Positions 1 through 4,888 of a stretch of DNA of 5,829 nucleotides are shown here, one piece after another. A program made the translations under genes and the position numbers. Positions within the stretch are counted from its first letter, which is position 1, and each line of letters opens with the position of its first letter. Source of the stretch: Gammaproteobacteria bacterium (GTDB lineage Bacteria > Pseudomonadota > Gammaproteobacteria > Steroidobacterales > JABDKV01); the NCBI GenBank assembly GCA_029862285.1, contig JAOTXR010000154.1, positions 1 through 5,829 on the forward strand. The letters are read 5' to 3'. The notes below the pieces were generated by a model. That model worked only from the letters and a program-made list of their open reading frames with translations, was not told the DNA's origin and made no database searches.

Positions 1-257
1 CTACTGCCCTGTATCTGGCCTTCCAGTATCCGGGCTGCGGTTACCGTGGATAAGCTCATGCCATCGCCGATGAAAAAGATGACGTTGCGCGCGGTTCCGG
101 TGCGGCCACTGCGCGCCAATGCCGCCGACAGTTCTGTCTGTGCGGACTGATACCAGGGATTGTCGAGCTCCGGAATCTTCATCCGTGGAACTGGGGCCCT
201 TTCTACTGTGGCACAGCCACAAAGCAACAGGATCATGATTGATAGCAATAGGCGCAT
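1..257 (-). CDS. Alkaline phosphatase family lipoprotein, N-terminal part (runs off window)
   Basis: This is the first 85 codons of a gene that continues beyond base 1. Reading from ATG 257-255, the protein starts MRLLLSIMILLLCGC, a lipoprotein signal peptide whose lipobox LCG-C puts the lipidated cysteine at residue 15. After a short linker, residues 57-80 (ARNVIFFIGDGMSLSTVTAA and the following RILE) match the alkaline phosphatase family entry motif. In that family the Asp of GDGM (D65 here) binds the catalytic metals and the nucleophilic Ser lies about 50 residues further on, outside this window. The expected role is periplasmic phosphomonoester hydrolysis, releasing phosphate, from a membrane-anchored enzyme. 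A GGGGGA stretch about 8 nt upstream serves as the ribosome binding site. The gene lies 82 bp downstream of the ancestral end of the solute-binding protein gene on the same strand, so co-transcription is possible. Another metal-dependent member of the superfamily is possible, but the GDGM...TAARI context favours classical alkaline phosphatase. Confidence 0.85.
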   Translation of the reverse strand, partial: MRLLLSIMILLLCGCATVERAPVPRMKIPELDNPWYQSAQTELSAALARSGRTGTARNVIFFIGDGMSLSTVTAARILEGQIQGS

Positions 258-302
258 GGACTGTTTCCCCCGTGTGTCGGCCTATTGCAACACACTGGAG
301 GC

Positions 303-335
303 CGTGGCGGAACCACGCGCGGGCAACGCAGCCCG
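303..335 (-). other. Two tandem small hairpins after the solute-binding protein gene
   Basis: Two perfect 5-bp inverted repeats sit back to back just after the ancestral TAG stop (342-340) of the solute-binding protein: CGGGC/GCCCG (320-324 with 331-335, 6-nt loop) and CGTGG/CCACG (303-307 with 313-317, 5-nt loop). There is no T tract, so this is not a convincing intrinsic terminator. It could stabilise an mRNA 3' end or be chance in GC-rich DNA. The remaining sequence up to the phosphatase start shows only the phosphatase ribosome binding site. Confidence 0.25.
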
Positions 336-339
336 GGGT

Positions 340-432
340 CTAGAGATACCGATCGACTATTCGCTGATAATCACCGGAGGTGCGGATGTTTTGCAGCGCA
401 TCGTTGAGTCGATGCACCATCTCCTGGTCGAC
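340..432 (-). pseudogene. Orphaned C-terminal tail of the solute-binding protein, behind a premature TAA
   Basis: Directly after the TAA at 435-433, and in the same frame, 30 sense codons run to a TAG at 342-340. They read VDQEMVHRLNDALQNIRTSG followed by DYQRIVDRYL. Family-3 (amino-acid type) solute-binding proteins normally end with such a segment, in which the final helices pack on lobe 1: a 'V.xE.V.rfN.al..l...G.Y..I..rY' pattern after 'H.MFSK.S'. Joined to the upstream ORF this gives FSKA-stop-VDQE, so the stop sits where a Ser is common, and TCA to TAA is one base change. Unless the stop is read through, this tail is not translated. The tail itself is intact, which fits a recent mutation or a base-call error. 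Confidence 0.8.
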
Positions 433-1149
433 TTATGCTTTGCTGAACATCAGGTGCACCGAGCCGGTCGAAACGATCAGTGGATGTGCCTCGATCTTTT
501 CTTCAAGGCCTTTTTTGCGAATTACCGTGGCAGCGACAAAGGGGTCCTCGAGTAAGCTGTCGATCTCAAAACTCAGCAGCCTGTCAATGTTGAGTTCACC
601 AATCGCCGCACCCAGGAATTGCGATGCATAGTCCGGATTGTCCTGTAGTGCGTCGACTTCCTGGCCGTAAACATACTCGAGCGTCGTGCCGACGGTGATA
701 CCGTTGGCGAGTAGAGCTTCGAGGTCGGCGGCATTGTATTTGACAGACTCACCGCTGCGGACATAAAGCTGGAAGCTCTCCGAACGGTAGGGCTCGGAGA
801 ACCAGGCGAATTTTTCCCGGGATGCCGTACGGGTCGCGCCACTGAGTATATCGATGGCACCACTGCGCAGGCGTCCCAGCAGGGTCGACCAGTCTTCCTG
901 GTCGAATGAAATCTCACAACCCGCTTTGTTGACTATCGCCGTGACCAGCTCGATGTCCAATCCATGCACCGCGCCACCCACATCGCGATAATGGTATGGC
1001 TCCCAGGCATCCCAGCCCATCGTGAGGCGGCAGGTGGGTCCGGCAGCGGCAACAGCCGGGGTATTGGTATCGTCAGAAGCCGGTTCGGGGCTCTTCGGCG
1101 CACAAGCAGAAAAGGCCAGCGCAACGAGGATTAGGGAGACTCGCAACAT
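433..1149 (-). CDS. Periplasmic amino-acid-type solute-binding lipoprotein, C-terminally truncated by an in-frame stop
   Basis: The 238-residue product resembles extracellular solute-binding protein family 3 (PF00497 type), which captures amino acids or similar small ligands for ABC uptake or sensing. The signal peptide MLRVSLILVALAFSAC has a lipobox-like FSA-C (Cys16), so the protein is probably membrane-tethered. Family marks are GWDAWEPYHYRD (45-56), GLDIELVTAI (63-72), DWSTLLGRLRSGAIDIL (86-102), the ligand-loop-like GATRTASREKF (104-114), SEPY (118-121), GITVGTTLEYVY (150-161), and a hinge/lobe-2 segment SFEIDSLLEDPFVAA (193-207). Cys40 and Cys78 could form a disulfide. The start is well supported: GGAGG lies about 8 nt before ATG 1149-1147. 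Translation stops after VHLMFSKA, about 30 residues short of the usual end, and the missing part follows in frame. No ABC permease or ATPase gene is adjacent, so this may be an orphan receptor. The hydrolase gene ends 57 bp upstream on the same strand, so an operon is possible. Whether the truncated protein folds is unclear. Confidence 0.87.
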   Translation of the reverse strand: MLRVSLILVALAFSACAPKSPEPASDDTNTPAVAAAGPTCRLTMGWDAWEPYHYRDVGGAVHGLDIELVTAIVNKAGCEISFDQEDWSTLLGRLRSGAIDILSGATRTASREKFAWFSEPYRSESFQLYVRSGESVKYNAADLEALLANGITVGTTLEYVYGQEVDALQDNPDYASQFLGAAIGELNIDRLLSFEIDSLLEDPFVAATVIRKKGLEEKIEAHPLIVSTGSVHLMFSKA

Positions 1150-1206
1150 AAAAAGGCCCTCCGTGGCCCTGCTAATCGAGGGACCGGTCTGCGGACCACC
1201 AGCCGA

Positions 1207-2022
1207 TTATAGCTGCGGGGACAGAAAATTGCGTAGTGTCTCGACATAGTGATCGCCGGTTCTCAGATGCGCGTCGTTGTGCCCGCCTTGCAGTGTTTTC
1301 AGAATGGCGTTTCCTGCCGCGGCCGCATAGAGCTTTTCACCCATCTGATACGGGATGATTTCATCGTCGCGGCTGTGCATAAGCAGTATCGGGCAAGCAA
1401 TCGACGCCATGCGGGACTCGGTGTCATAACGGATTCGCGCGAGGCTTGTGGGCAAGAACGGAAACGCCGCCCGGGCCATATCGCGAACGGAGCTGAACGT
1501 CGATTCCAGTATCAGTGCGCGCGGCGATACGTCGGTTGCCAGCCAGGCGGCCACCGCGCCGCCAAGGGATCGGCCGAACACCACGATTCGGCTTCGATCG
1601 ATGCCGCGTTCTGTAGTCAGATAATCCCAGGCCGCGCGTGCGTCCCGGTAAGTGCCATCCTCGTCAGCTGTGCCATCGCTGCGGCCGTATCCCCGATAGT
1701 CGATAATGAACACATCGGCTCCGAGCCGATTGAACAGGCGTATAGAGTCTAATCGATGAGAGATATTGCCGGCGTTGCCGTGAAAAAACAGAATCACAGG
1801 ACCGTTGCCGCCCGGGACAAACCAACCGTGCAGCGAAACACCATCGCTGGCATCGAAGCGCACATCGACAAAATCGAGCCCGGTATCGAGTGGAGTCGCT
1901 TGCAGTTGCCGAGTGGGTTCGTTTGGAAAGTAAATAAAACGGGACTGGAACAACCAGATGTAGAGGGCGAGCCCGGCATAGAGCAACCCGCCGAGCCCCA
2001 ACAGGAGAACTATCGTACGCAT
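1207..2022 (-). CDS. Membrane-anchored alpha/beta hydrolase (BEM46/ABHD13/YfhR-like)
   Basis: The 271-residue protein begins MRTIVLLLGLGGLLYAGLAL, one N-terminal membrane segment or uncleaved signal anchor, followed by the RFIYFP motif (28-33) typical of BEM46/YfhR-like serine hydrolases. The fold's signatures follow in order: oxyanion-hole HGNAGN (81-86), DYRGYGRSDG (108-117), nucleophile elbow GRSLGG (150-155, Ser152), ILESTFSS (171-178), the acid in HSRDDEIIP (216-224, probably Asp220) and GGHND with His248. The triad is complete, so the protein should be an active esterase-, lipase- or thioesterase-like enzyme; the substrate cannot be told. I chose ATG 2022-2020 because the hydrophobic anchor starts there. 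The frame stays open upstream to 2178, but that stretch is opposite the start of the divergent peptidase gene and has no family character. No strong Shine-Dalgarno is seen. The solute-binding gene follows 57 bp downstream. Confidence 0.9.
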   Translation of the reverse strand: MRTIVLLLGLGGLLYAGLALYIWLFQSRFIYFPNEPTRQLQATPLDTGLDFVDVRFDASDGVSLHGWFVPGGNGPVILFFHGNAGNISHRLDSIRLFNRLGADVFIIDYRGYGRSDGTADEDGTYRDARAAWDYLTTERGIDRSRIVVFGRSLGGAVAAWLATDVSPRALILESTFSSVRDMARAAFPFLPTSLARIRYDTESRMASIACPILLMHSRDDEIIPYQMGEKLYAAAAGNAILKTLQGGHNDAHLRTGDHYVETLRNFLSPQL

Positions 2023-2030
2023 AGGTATGA

Positions 2031-2040
2031 ACCAATTGGT
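2031..2040. promoter_or_regulatory. Perfect 10-bp palindrome ACCAATTGGT between two divergent starts
   Basis: ACCAATTGGT is self-complementary and lies in the middle of the 26-bp gap between the hydrolase start (2022, minus) and the zinc peptidase start (2049, plus). The symmetry does not extend further. Such a site could be an operator shared by both genes, but no regulator is encoded nearby and no clear promoter elements were found. The gap is so short that both promoters must lie inside the opposite coding regions. Chance is a serious alternative. Confidence 0.3.
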
Positions 2041-2048
2041 CTGAACTG

Positions 2049-2732
2049 ATGCATCTTGTAGTGCTGGCAATCGTCGTTGTGCTAATACTGATCGGTCCAT
2101 CGATCTGGGTAAAGTCCGTGCTGCAGAAATATAGCTCGCCGGCCGATCGTTATCAGGGTACCGGAGGCGAACTGGCACGGCACTTGCTGGATCGGCTTGG
2201 GCTGGATCATATAGGCGTGGAGACCACCGAGGTAGGCGATCATTATGATCCGGTAGCCGGTATCGTGCGTCTGACAGAGGACAAGTTCAGTGGACGATCA
2301 TTGACCGCGATTACTGTTGCTGCGCACGAAGTGGGGCACGCAATGCAGGATCGCGACGCATTTGCGCCACTGCGCTGGCGAACCCGTCTGATTGCAGCGG
2401 CCGCGACAGGCGAAAAAGTCGGTGCCGGATTGCTGGTAGTGGCGCCGGTGGCCGGATTGCTGACCCGCGCGCCGGTGACAGCGCTGATCTTTGCTGCAGG
2501 CGGATTGCTGAGTCTGGTCTCAGTCGCACTGGTGCATTTGGTGACTTTGCCAACTGAATTCGATGCCAGTTTTACCCGGGCGCTGCCAATACTTGAAGGG
2601 GGTAATATCCTGTTGCCGGGCGACGAGCCGCATGCGCGACGTCTGCTAACTGCGGCGGCGCTGACTTATGTGTCGGTCGCGTTAATGAGTCTGCTCAATG
2701 TCGGTCGCTGGCTGGCGATTCTGCGCCGCTAG
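2049..2732 (+). CDS. YugP-like membrane zinc metallopeptidase (Zn_peptidase_2 / DUF-type neutral protease)
   Basis: This is a 227-residue integral membrane protein, close to the usual length of the YugP family (PF04298). It has an N-terminal membrane segment (about 2-20), then a soluble stretch with GTGGELARHLLDRLGL (37-52) and DHYDPVAGIVRLTEDKFSGR (64-83). The zinc site follows: HEVGH (93-97; His93 and His97 as ligands, Glu94 catalytic) inside VAAHEVGHAMQD. Hydrophobic segments follow at about 124-138, 142-166 and 197-216. The family signature LPTEFDASFTRAL (167-179) comes between the last two and probably supplies the third ligand, Glu170. Members are membrane-embedded metalloproteases of poorly known substrate, thought to act in envelope protein quality control. 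The start is fixed by an in-frame TGA at 2028-2030, with ATG 2049 the first canonical codon. No clear Shine-Dalgarno precedes it, so initiation may be weak or leaderless-like. The 3' end overlaps the DUF192 gene tail by 38 bp on the opposite strand. Confidence 0.92.
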   Translation: MHLVVLAIVVVLILIGPSIWVKSVLQKYSSPADRYQGTGGELARHLLDRLGLDHIGVETTEVGDHYDPVAGIVRLTEDKFSGRSLTAITVAAHEVGHAMQDRDAFAPLRWRTRLIAAAATGEKVGAGLLVVAPVAGLLTRAPVTALIFAAGGLLSLVSVALVHLVTLPTEFDASFTRALPILEGGNILLPGDEPHARRLLTAAALTYVSVALMSLLNVGRWLAILRR

Positions 2733-3210
2733 GTGTTTTTGCGAACGCGCGGTATACGATCCGGTCACCCGGCGCCAGCTCGAGACGCTTGGCAGTACCG
2801 GCATTCAGTTCAAGCACGCCTGTAACCGCGCCACTCGAGCGTATCGATGCCAATGATCGTGGCGTCGTATCGTGGGCGATATTGGCAATGGTTCCGTCCG
2901 GCCGGATGAACAGCATGTCGAGCGATAGCACGGTATTTTTCATCCACATGCTGATGACCTGTGGTTCATGATAAAGAAATAACATGCCGTAATCGGCTGG
3001 CAGCGATCGTACAAACATCAGACCGTGTGCACGTTGCTGCGGAGTGATCGCCAGATAGACCGTAAACTCGTGGCGATCGCCGGTAACCGTCTCAACCGCA
3101 AGCGGGGCAGCAAAAAACCCCGCCAGCGCCGGATCGCGCTCGCCGGCCTGTGCCGGCGTAATTGGCAGAGTCAGTATCAACAGCAGGCTGAGTCTGATGG
3201 TGGCGGTCAT
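2695..3210 (-). CDS. Secreted DUF192 family protein
   Basis: The 171-residue protein has a Sec signal peptide (MTATIRLSLLLILTLPITPAQA, probably cut before Gly23) and one DUF192 (PF02643) domain. Characteristic blocks are EFTVYLAITPQQRAHGLMFVR (48-68), GMLFLY (75-80), the highly conserved SMWMKNTVLSLDMLFI (87-102), NIAHDTTP (110-117), VLELNAG (132-138) and GDRI (148-151). The family's biochemical role is unknown; members are small beta-barrel-like proteins, often periplasmic, in bacteria and archaea. I chose ATG 3210-3208 because the signal peptide begins there. Longer in-frame starts (up to 3420) would run through the ompA-like terminator and coding end, and are not credible. The Shine-Dalgarno is poor. 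The gene begins 34 bp after the terminator T tract of the OmpA-like gene, so it depends on readthrough or on a promoter hidden in that short gap. Its last 38 bp lie antisense to the end of the zinc peptidase gene. Confidence 0.92.
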   Translation of the reverse strand: MTATIRLSLLLILTLPITPAQAGERDPALAGFFAAPLAVETVTGDRHEFTVYLAITPQQRAHGLMFVRSLPADYGMLFLYHEPQVISMWMKNTVLSLDMLFIRPDGTIANIAHDTTPRSLASIRSSGAVTGVLELNAGTAKRLELAPGDRIVYRAFAKTPSGAESPASDRH

Positions 3211-3244
3211 GCGGGTTTCGACATCGCGGATTGCCGGTTGTTCT

Positions 3245-3278
3245 AAAAAGAAAGGCCCGGCAGCAAGGCTGCCGGGCC
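3245..3278 (-). terminator. Strong rho-independent terminator of the OmpA-like gene
   Basis: A perfect 11-bp GC-rich stem, GGCCCGGCAGC (3254-3264) with GCTGCCGGGCC (3268-3278) and a 3-nt loop, is followed on the minus strand by TTTCTTTTT (3253-3245). It begins 23 bp after the OmpA-like stop codon and should end that transcript efficiently. On the plus strand the stem is not followed by a T run, so it acts in one direction. Confidence 0.93.
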
Positions 3279-3301
3279 GATTGAGTGGTCTCTGAAGAAA
3301 C

Positions 3302-4585
3302 TCAGTTGAGAACCCGCAGATCGACCCGACGGTTCCTTTGCCGACCGGGCCGGGTCGAGTTGTCAGCGATCGGATTGGCTTCGCCATAACCCTTCGCCGT
3401 GATGTTGTCCCCATTGGCACCCCTGGAAATCAGGTAGCGACGAACTGATTCGGCGCGTCGTTGCGACAGATCCAGGTTGTATGAATCTGCACCCGTTGTG
3501 TCGGTATAGCCGGCTGCTTCAACCTGCAGATCCGGGTTGCGTCGCAGGGTCTCGGCGGCCTGATCCAATATCGCTGTGGATTCGCTGATCAGGTTGGCGG
3601 AGTTCAGCTCAAAACGCACTCCGGGCAGTTCGATCTTTTCGCGGATCTCGCAACCACGTACGTCGATACGTACTCCGCTGGCAGTATTCGGGCAACTGTC
3701 GAGAGAATCGACGACACCATCGCCATCACTATCGATTTCGCAGCCGGTTGAGTCAACCGTAACCGAGCGTGGCGTACCCGGACAACGGTCATTGTCATCC
3801 ATGACACCGTCACCGTCACTGTCGGCTGCAGGCGGGCAGCCACGGCTGTCGACCTCGGAACCGCTCGGGGTGCCGGGACAACGGTCTTTGCTATTGGCGA
3901 CGCCGTCACCATCGCTGTCGAGTTCGCAGCCATACTCATCGACTTTAGCGCCCGCAGCAGTTGCCGGGCAGAGATCGACATCGTCGGCTACGCCGTCGCC
4001 ATCTGAATCGGGCAGCATTGTTGGTTGCGGGGCCGCGGCGGCGCCAATCGGCATGTACAGACCGCCCATGACCAGCAAGTCGTCAAAACTGTTGGGGTCG
4101 TGAAAATCCAGCCGGTAGCGTAATTCAGTACGGAAGCGGGCAGCAGCGTTACCCAGCGGCAGGAGCATGCCAACGCCCAGCGAACCTATGAAATTGTCGT
4201 ACTCGAGTTCGCCCGAGATACTCGGCGCCTCGACGATGTCAGGACGTATCCAGCCGGTTCCAAACAACACATACGGTGTCGCCAGCCCTGGCGTCGCGAT
4301 AGCGCCGATCAGGTCAACTCCGATACCCATCGGACTGAAATCGTTAAATCCACTGTGCTTGCCACCAAAGACGGAAAACTCCAGCGCCCATCGCTCGGCA
4401 ATCTGCTTGCCCCATCCCAGGCTCGCGTTGACTCCCGCATCCGAATGCCGGTCGGTATCCTCGAATCCTGCGCCGATCATCGGTGAGAAGTACCATTGAT
4501 TCTCAGGGACGACCCAATCGTCTGCCGATACGGCATGGGCCAGGCCCAGGCCCAGAAACACTGCTATCAACATGCCTCTGTTCAT
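3302..4585 (-). CDS. OmpA/OprF-like outer membrane protein with TSP type-3 calcium repeats
   Basis: This 427-residue protein has the OprF-type plan. A signal peptide (MNRGMLIAVFLGLGLAHAVS-A, cut near 20-22) precedes an N-terminal beta-barrel-like region (about 25-182, alternating hydrophobic strands such as WALEFSVFGG and FRTELRYRLDF). Then comes a linker of four thrombospondin type-3 repeats (193-299) and a C-terminal OmpA domain (about 316-427). The OmpA domain has FELNSANL (325-332), the peptidoglycan-binding GYTDTTGADSYNLDLSQRRA (359-378; Asp362 and Arg377 correspond to the diaminopimelate-binding pair) and KGYGEANPIADN...GRQRNRRVDL. It should anchor the outer membrane to peptidoglycan and may form a pore; the TSP3 repeats bind calcium in known proteins. 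The start ATG 4585 has GGAG 7 nt upstream. A strong terminator follows. Divergent from it is the Hydin-like gene. I leave the symbol blank because ompA and oprF usage is ambiguous. Confidence 0.95.
   Translation of the reverse strand: MNRGMLIAVFLGLGLAHAVSADDWVVPENQWYFSPMIGAGFEDTDRHSDAGVNASLGWGKQIAERWALEFSVFGGKHSGFNDFSPMGIGVDLIGAIATPGLATPYVLFGTGWIRPDIVEAPSISGELEYDNFIGSLGVGMLLPLGNAAARFRTELRYRLDFHDPNSFDDLLVMGGLYMPIGAAAAPQPTMLPDSDGDGVADDVDLCPATAAGAKVDEYGCELDSDGDGVANSKDRCPGTPSGSEVDSRGCPPAADSDGDGVMDDNDRCPGTPRSVTVDSTGCEIDSDGDGVVDSLDSCPNTASGVRIDVRGCEIREKIELPGVRFELNSANLISESTAILDQAAETLRRNPDLQVEAAGYTDTTGADSYNLDLSQRRAESVRRYLISRGANGDNITAKGYGEANPIADNSTRPGRQRNRRVDLRVLN
3689..4009 (-). repeat. Four tandem thrombospondin type-3 repeats within the OmpA-like gene
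   Basis: The motif DSDGDGV followed by x(3-5), D and then a CP pair occurs four times: residues 193-207 (DSDGDGVADDVDLCP), 223-237, 255-269 and 285-299. Spacing is 30, 32 and 30 residues, and a GC pair closes most units (YGCE, RGCP, TGCE, RGCE). The Asp-rich cores are calcium-binding in thrombospondins; the regularly spaced cysteines (one in each CP, one in each GC) suggest a disulfide per unit. The bases have diverged, so the repeat is an old protein duplication and not a recent DNA expansion. Confidence 0.92.
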
Positions 4586-4616
4586 AGATTCACTCCGTCA
4601 TTGTGGTGGACATTTG

Positions 4617-4634
4617 GCCCCGCCGGGGCGCCCC
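4617..4634 (-). other. GC-rich hairpin in the OmpA-like leader
   Basis: GCCCC (4617-4621) pairs with GGGGC (4625-4629) over a 3-nt loop. The overlapping GGGGCGCCCC (4625-4634) is itself a perfect palindrome, so two mutually exclusive folds are possible. It lies about 30 nt upstream of the start codon. It may stabilise the mRNA, as 5' structures do for some outer-membrane-protein messages, but that is inference. Confidence 0.35.
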
Positions 4635-4641
4635 ACGAGGT

Positions 4642-4663
4642 TTGTGTGGCGCACAATGTACCA
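4642..4663 (-). promoter_or_regulatory. Candidate ompA-like promoter (extended -10) overlapped by an inverted repeat
   Basis: On the minus strand TGGTACATT (4663-4655) fits an extended -10 (TG-N-TACATT, 4 of 6 to TATAAT) about 70 bp from the start codon. No good -35 was found at normal spacing. The inverted repeat TTGTG-N5-CACAA (4642-4646 and 4652-4656) overlaps the end of the -10 and the likely start point, where a repressor site would act. Evidence is weak. Confidence 0.3.
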
Positions 4664-4766
4664 TAACGTTGAGCGGTTTTACGGGCATGGATCACGGCCA
4701 GTGACCGGGATGGCCGGAATAACAATTTTTCCATGAAAATCAATGCTCAGGGTAAAGCAGGGCGTC

Positions 4767-4795
4767 TTGACAGCAGGGCCGACTCATCCGATAGT
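4767..4795 (+). promoter_or_regulatory. Sigma70-type promoter for the Hydin-like exported protein
   Basis: A perfect -35 TTGACA (4767-4772) is separated by exactly 17 bp from GATAGT (4790-4795, 4 of 6 to TATAAT). Transcription would start near 4802 and give a leader of about 85 nt before ATG 4889. Direction and position fit the downstream gene. Confidence 0.65.
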
Positions 4796-4876
4796 AACCT
4801 GATCAATGCGACGGTCTGCGATATGCTCGCACGACTCGCCTAAGAGTACTGGCGCACGCCAGGCTAAATAATGAAT

Positions 4877-4882
4877 GGGGGA
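4877..4882 (+). promoter_or_regulatory. Ribosome binding site that decides the start at 4889
   Basis: GGGGGA lies 6 nt before ATG 4889. The upstream in-frame ATG at 4871 has no comparable site and would add six polar residues (MNGGQR) ahead of the signal peptide, so 4889 is preferred. Confidence 0.6.
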
Positions 4883-4888
4883 CAGCGA

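Larger units (their letters stand above)
4586..4888. other. Divergent intergenic control region between the OmpA-like and Hydin-like genes
   Basis: About 300 bp without a convincing gene. It holds, from left to right: the OmpA-like ribosome binding site (GGAG, 7 nt before the start), a GC-rich leader hairpin (4617-4629), an inverted repeat TTGTG-N5-CACAA (4642-4656), a candidate minus-strand extended -10 (4663-4655), an inverted repeat CGGCCA-N10-TGGCCG (4695-4716), an AT-rich stretch (about 4718-4741), the plus-strand promoter (4767-4795), a CTGGCG/CGCCAG hairpin (4849-4862) and the ribosome binding site of the exported protein (4877-4882). Confidence 0.75.

Noticed and set aside
1..222. A 73-codon ORF on the minus strand closed by TAG at 3-1
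   Set aside because: It is an out-of-frame shadow. The frame from ATG 257 encodes the lipobox and FIGDGM of alkaline phosphatase and is open to the window edge.
160..555. A 131-codon plus-strand ORF
   Set aside because: It spans the antisense of the phosphatase start and the solute-binding tail; both minus-strand readings show real family motifs.
1150..1206. GGCC-N-GGCC repeat followed by TTTTT before the solute-binding gene, as a possible terminator of the hydrolase gene
   Set aside because: The stem is only 4 bp, and the same bases form the GGAGG ribosome binding site and spacer of the solute-binding gene.
1249..1752. A 167-codon plus-strand ORF
   Set aside because: It is antisense to the hydrolase, whose catalytic motifs are complete; no domain was seen in the plus-strand product.
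2023..2178. A 52-codon N-terminal extension of the hydrolase
   Set aside because: It lies opposite the peptidase start, has no family character and would bury the N-terminal membrane anchor.
3211..3420. A 70-codon N-terminal extension of the DUF192 protein
   Set aside because: It would translate through the OmpA-like stop region and terminator; the signal peptide starts at 3210.
3576..4103. A 175-codon plus-strand ORF rich in Ser and Pro
   Set aside because: It is antisense to the TSP3 and linker part of the OmpA-like gene; its Ser/Pro repeats are only the complement of the Asp-Gly repeat codons.
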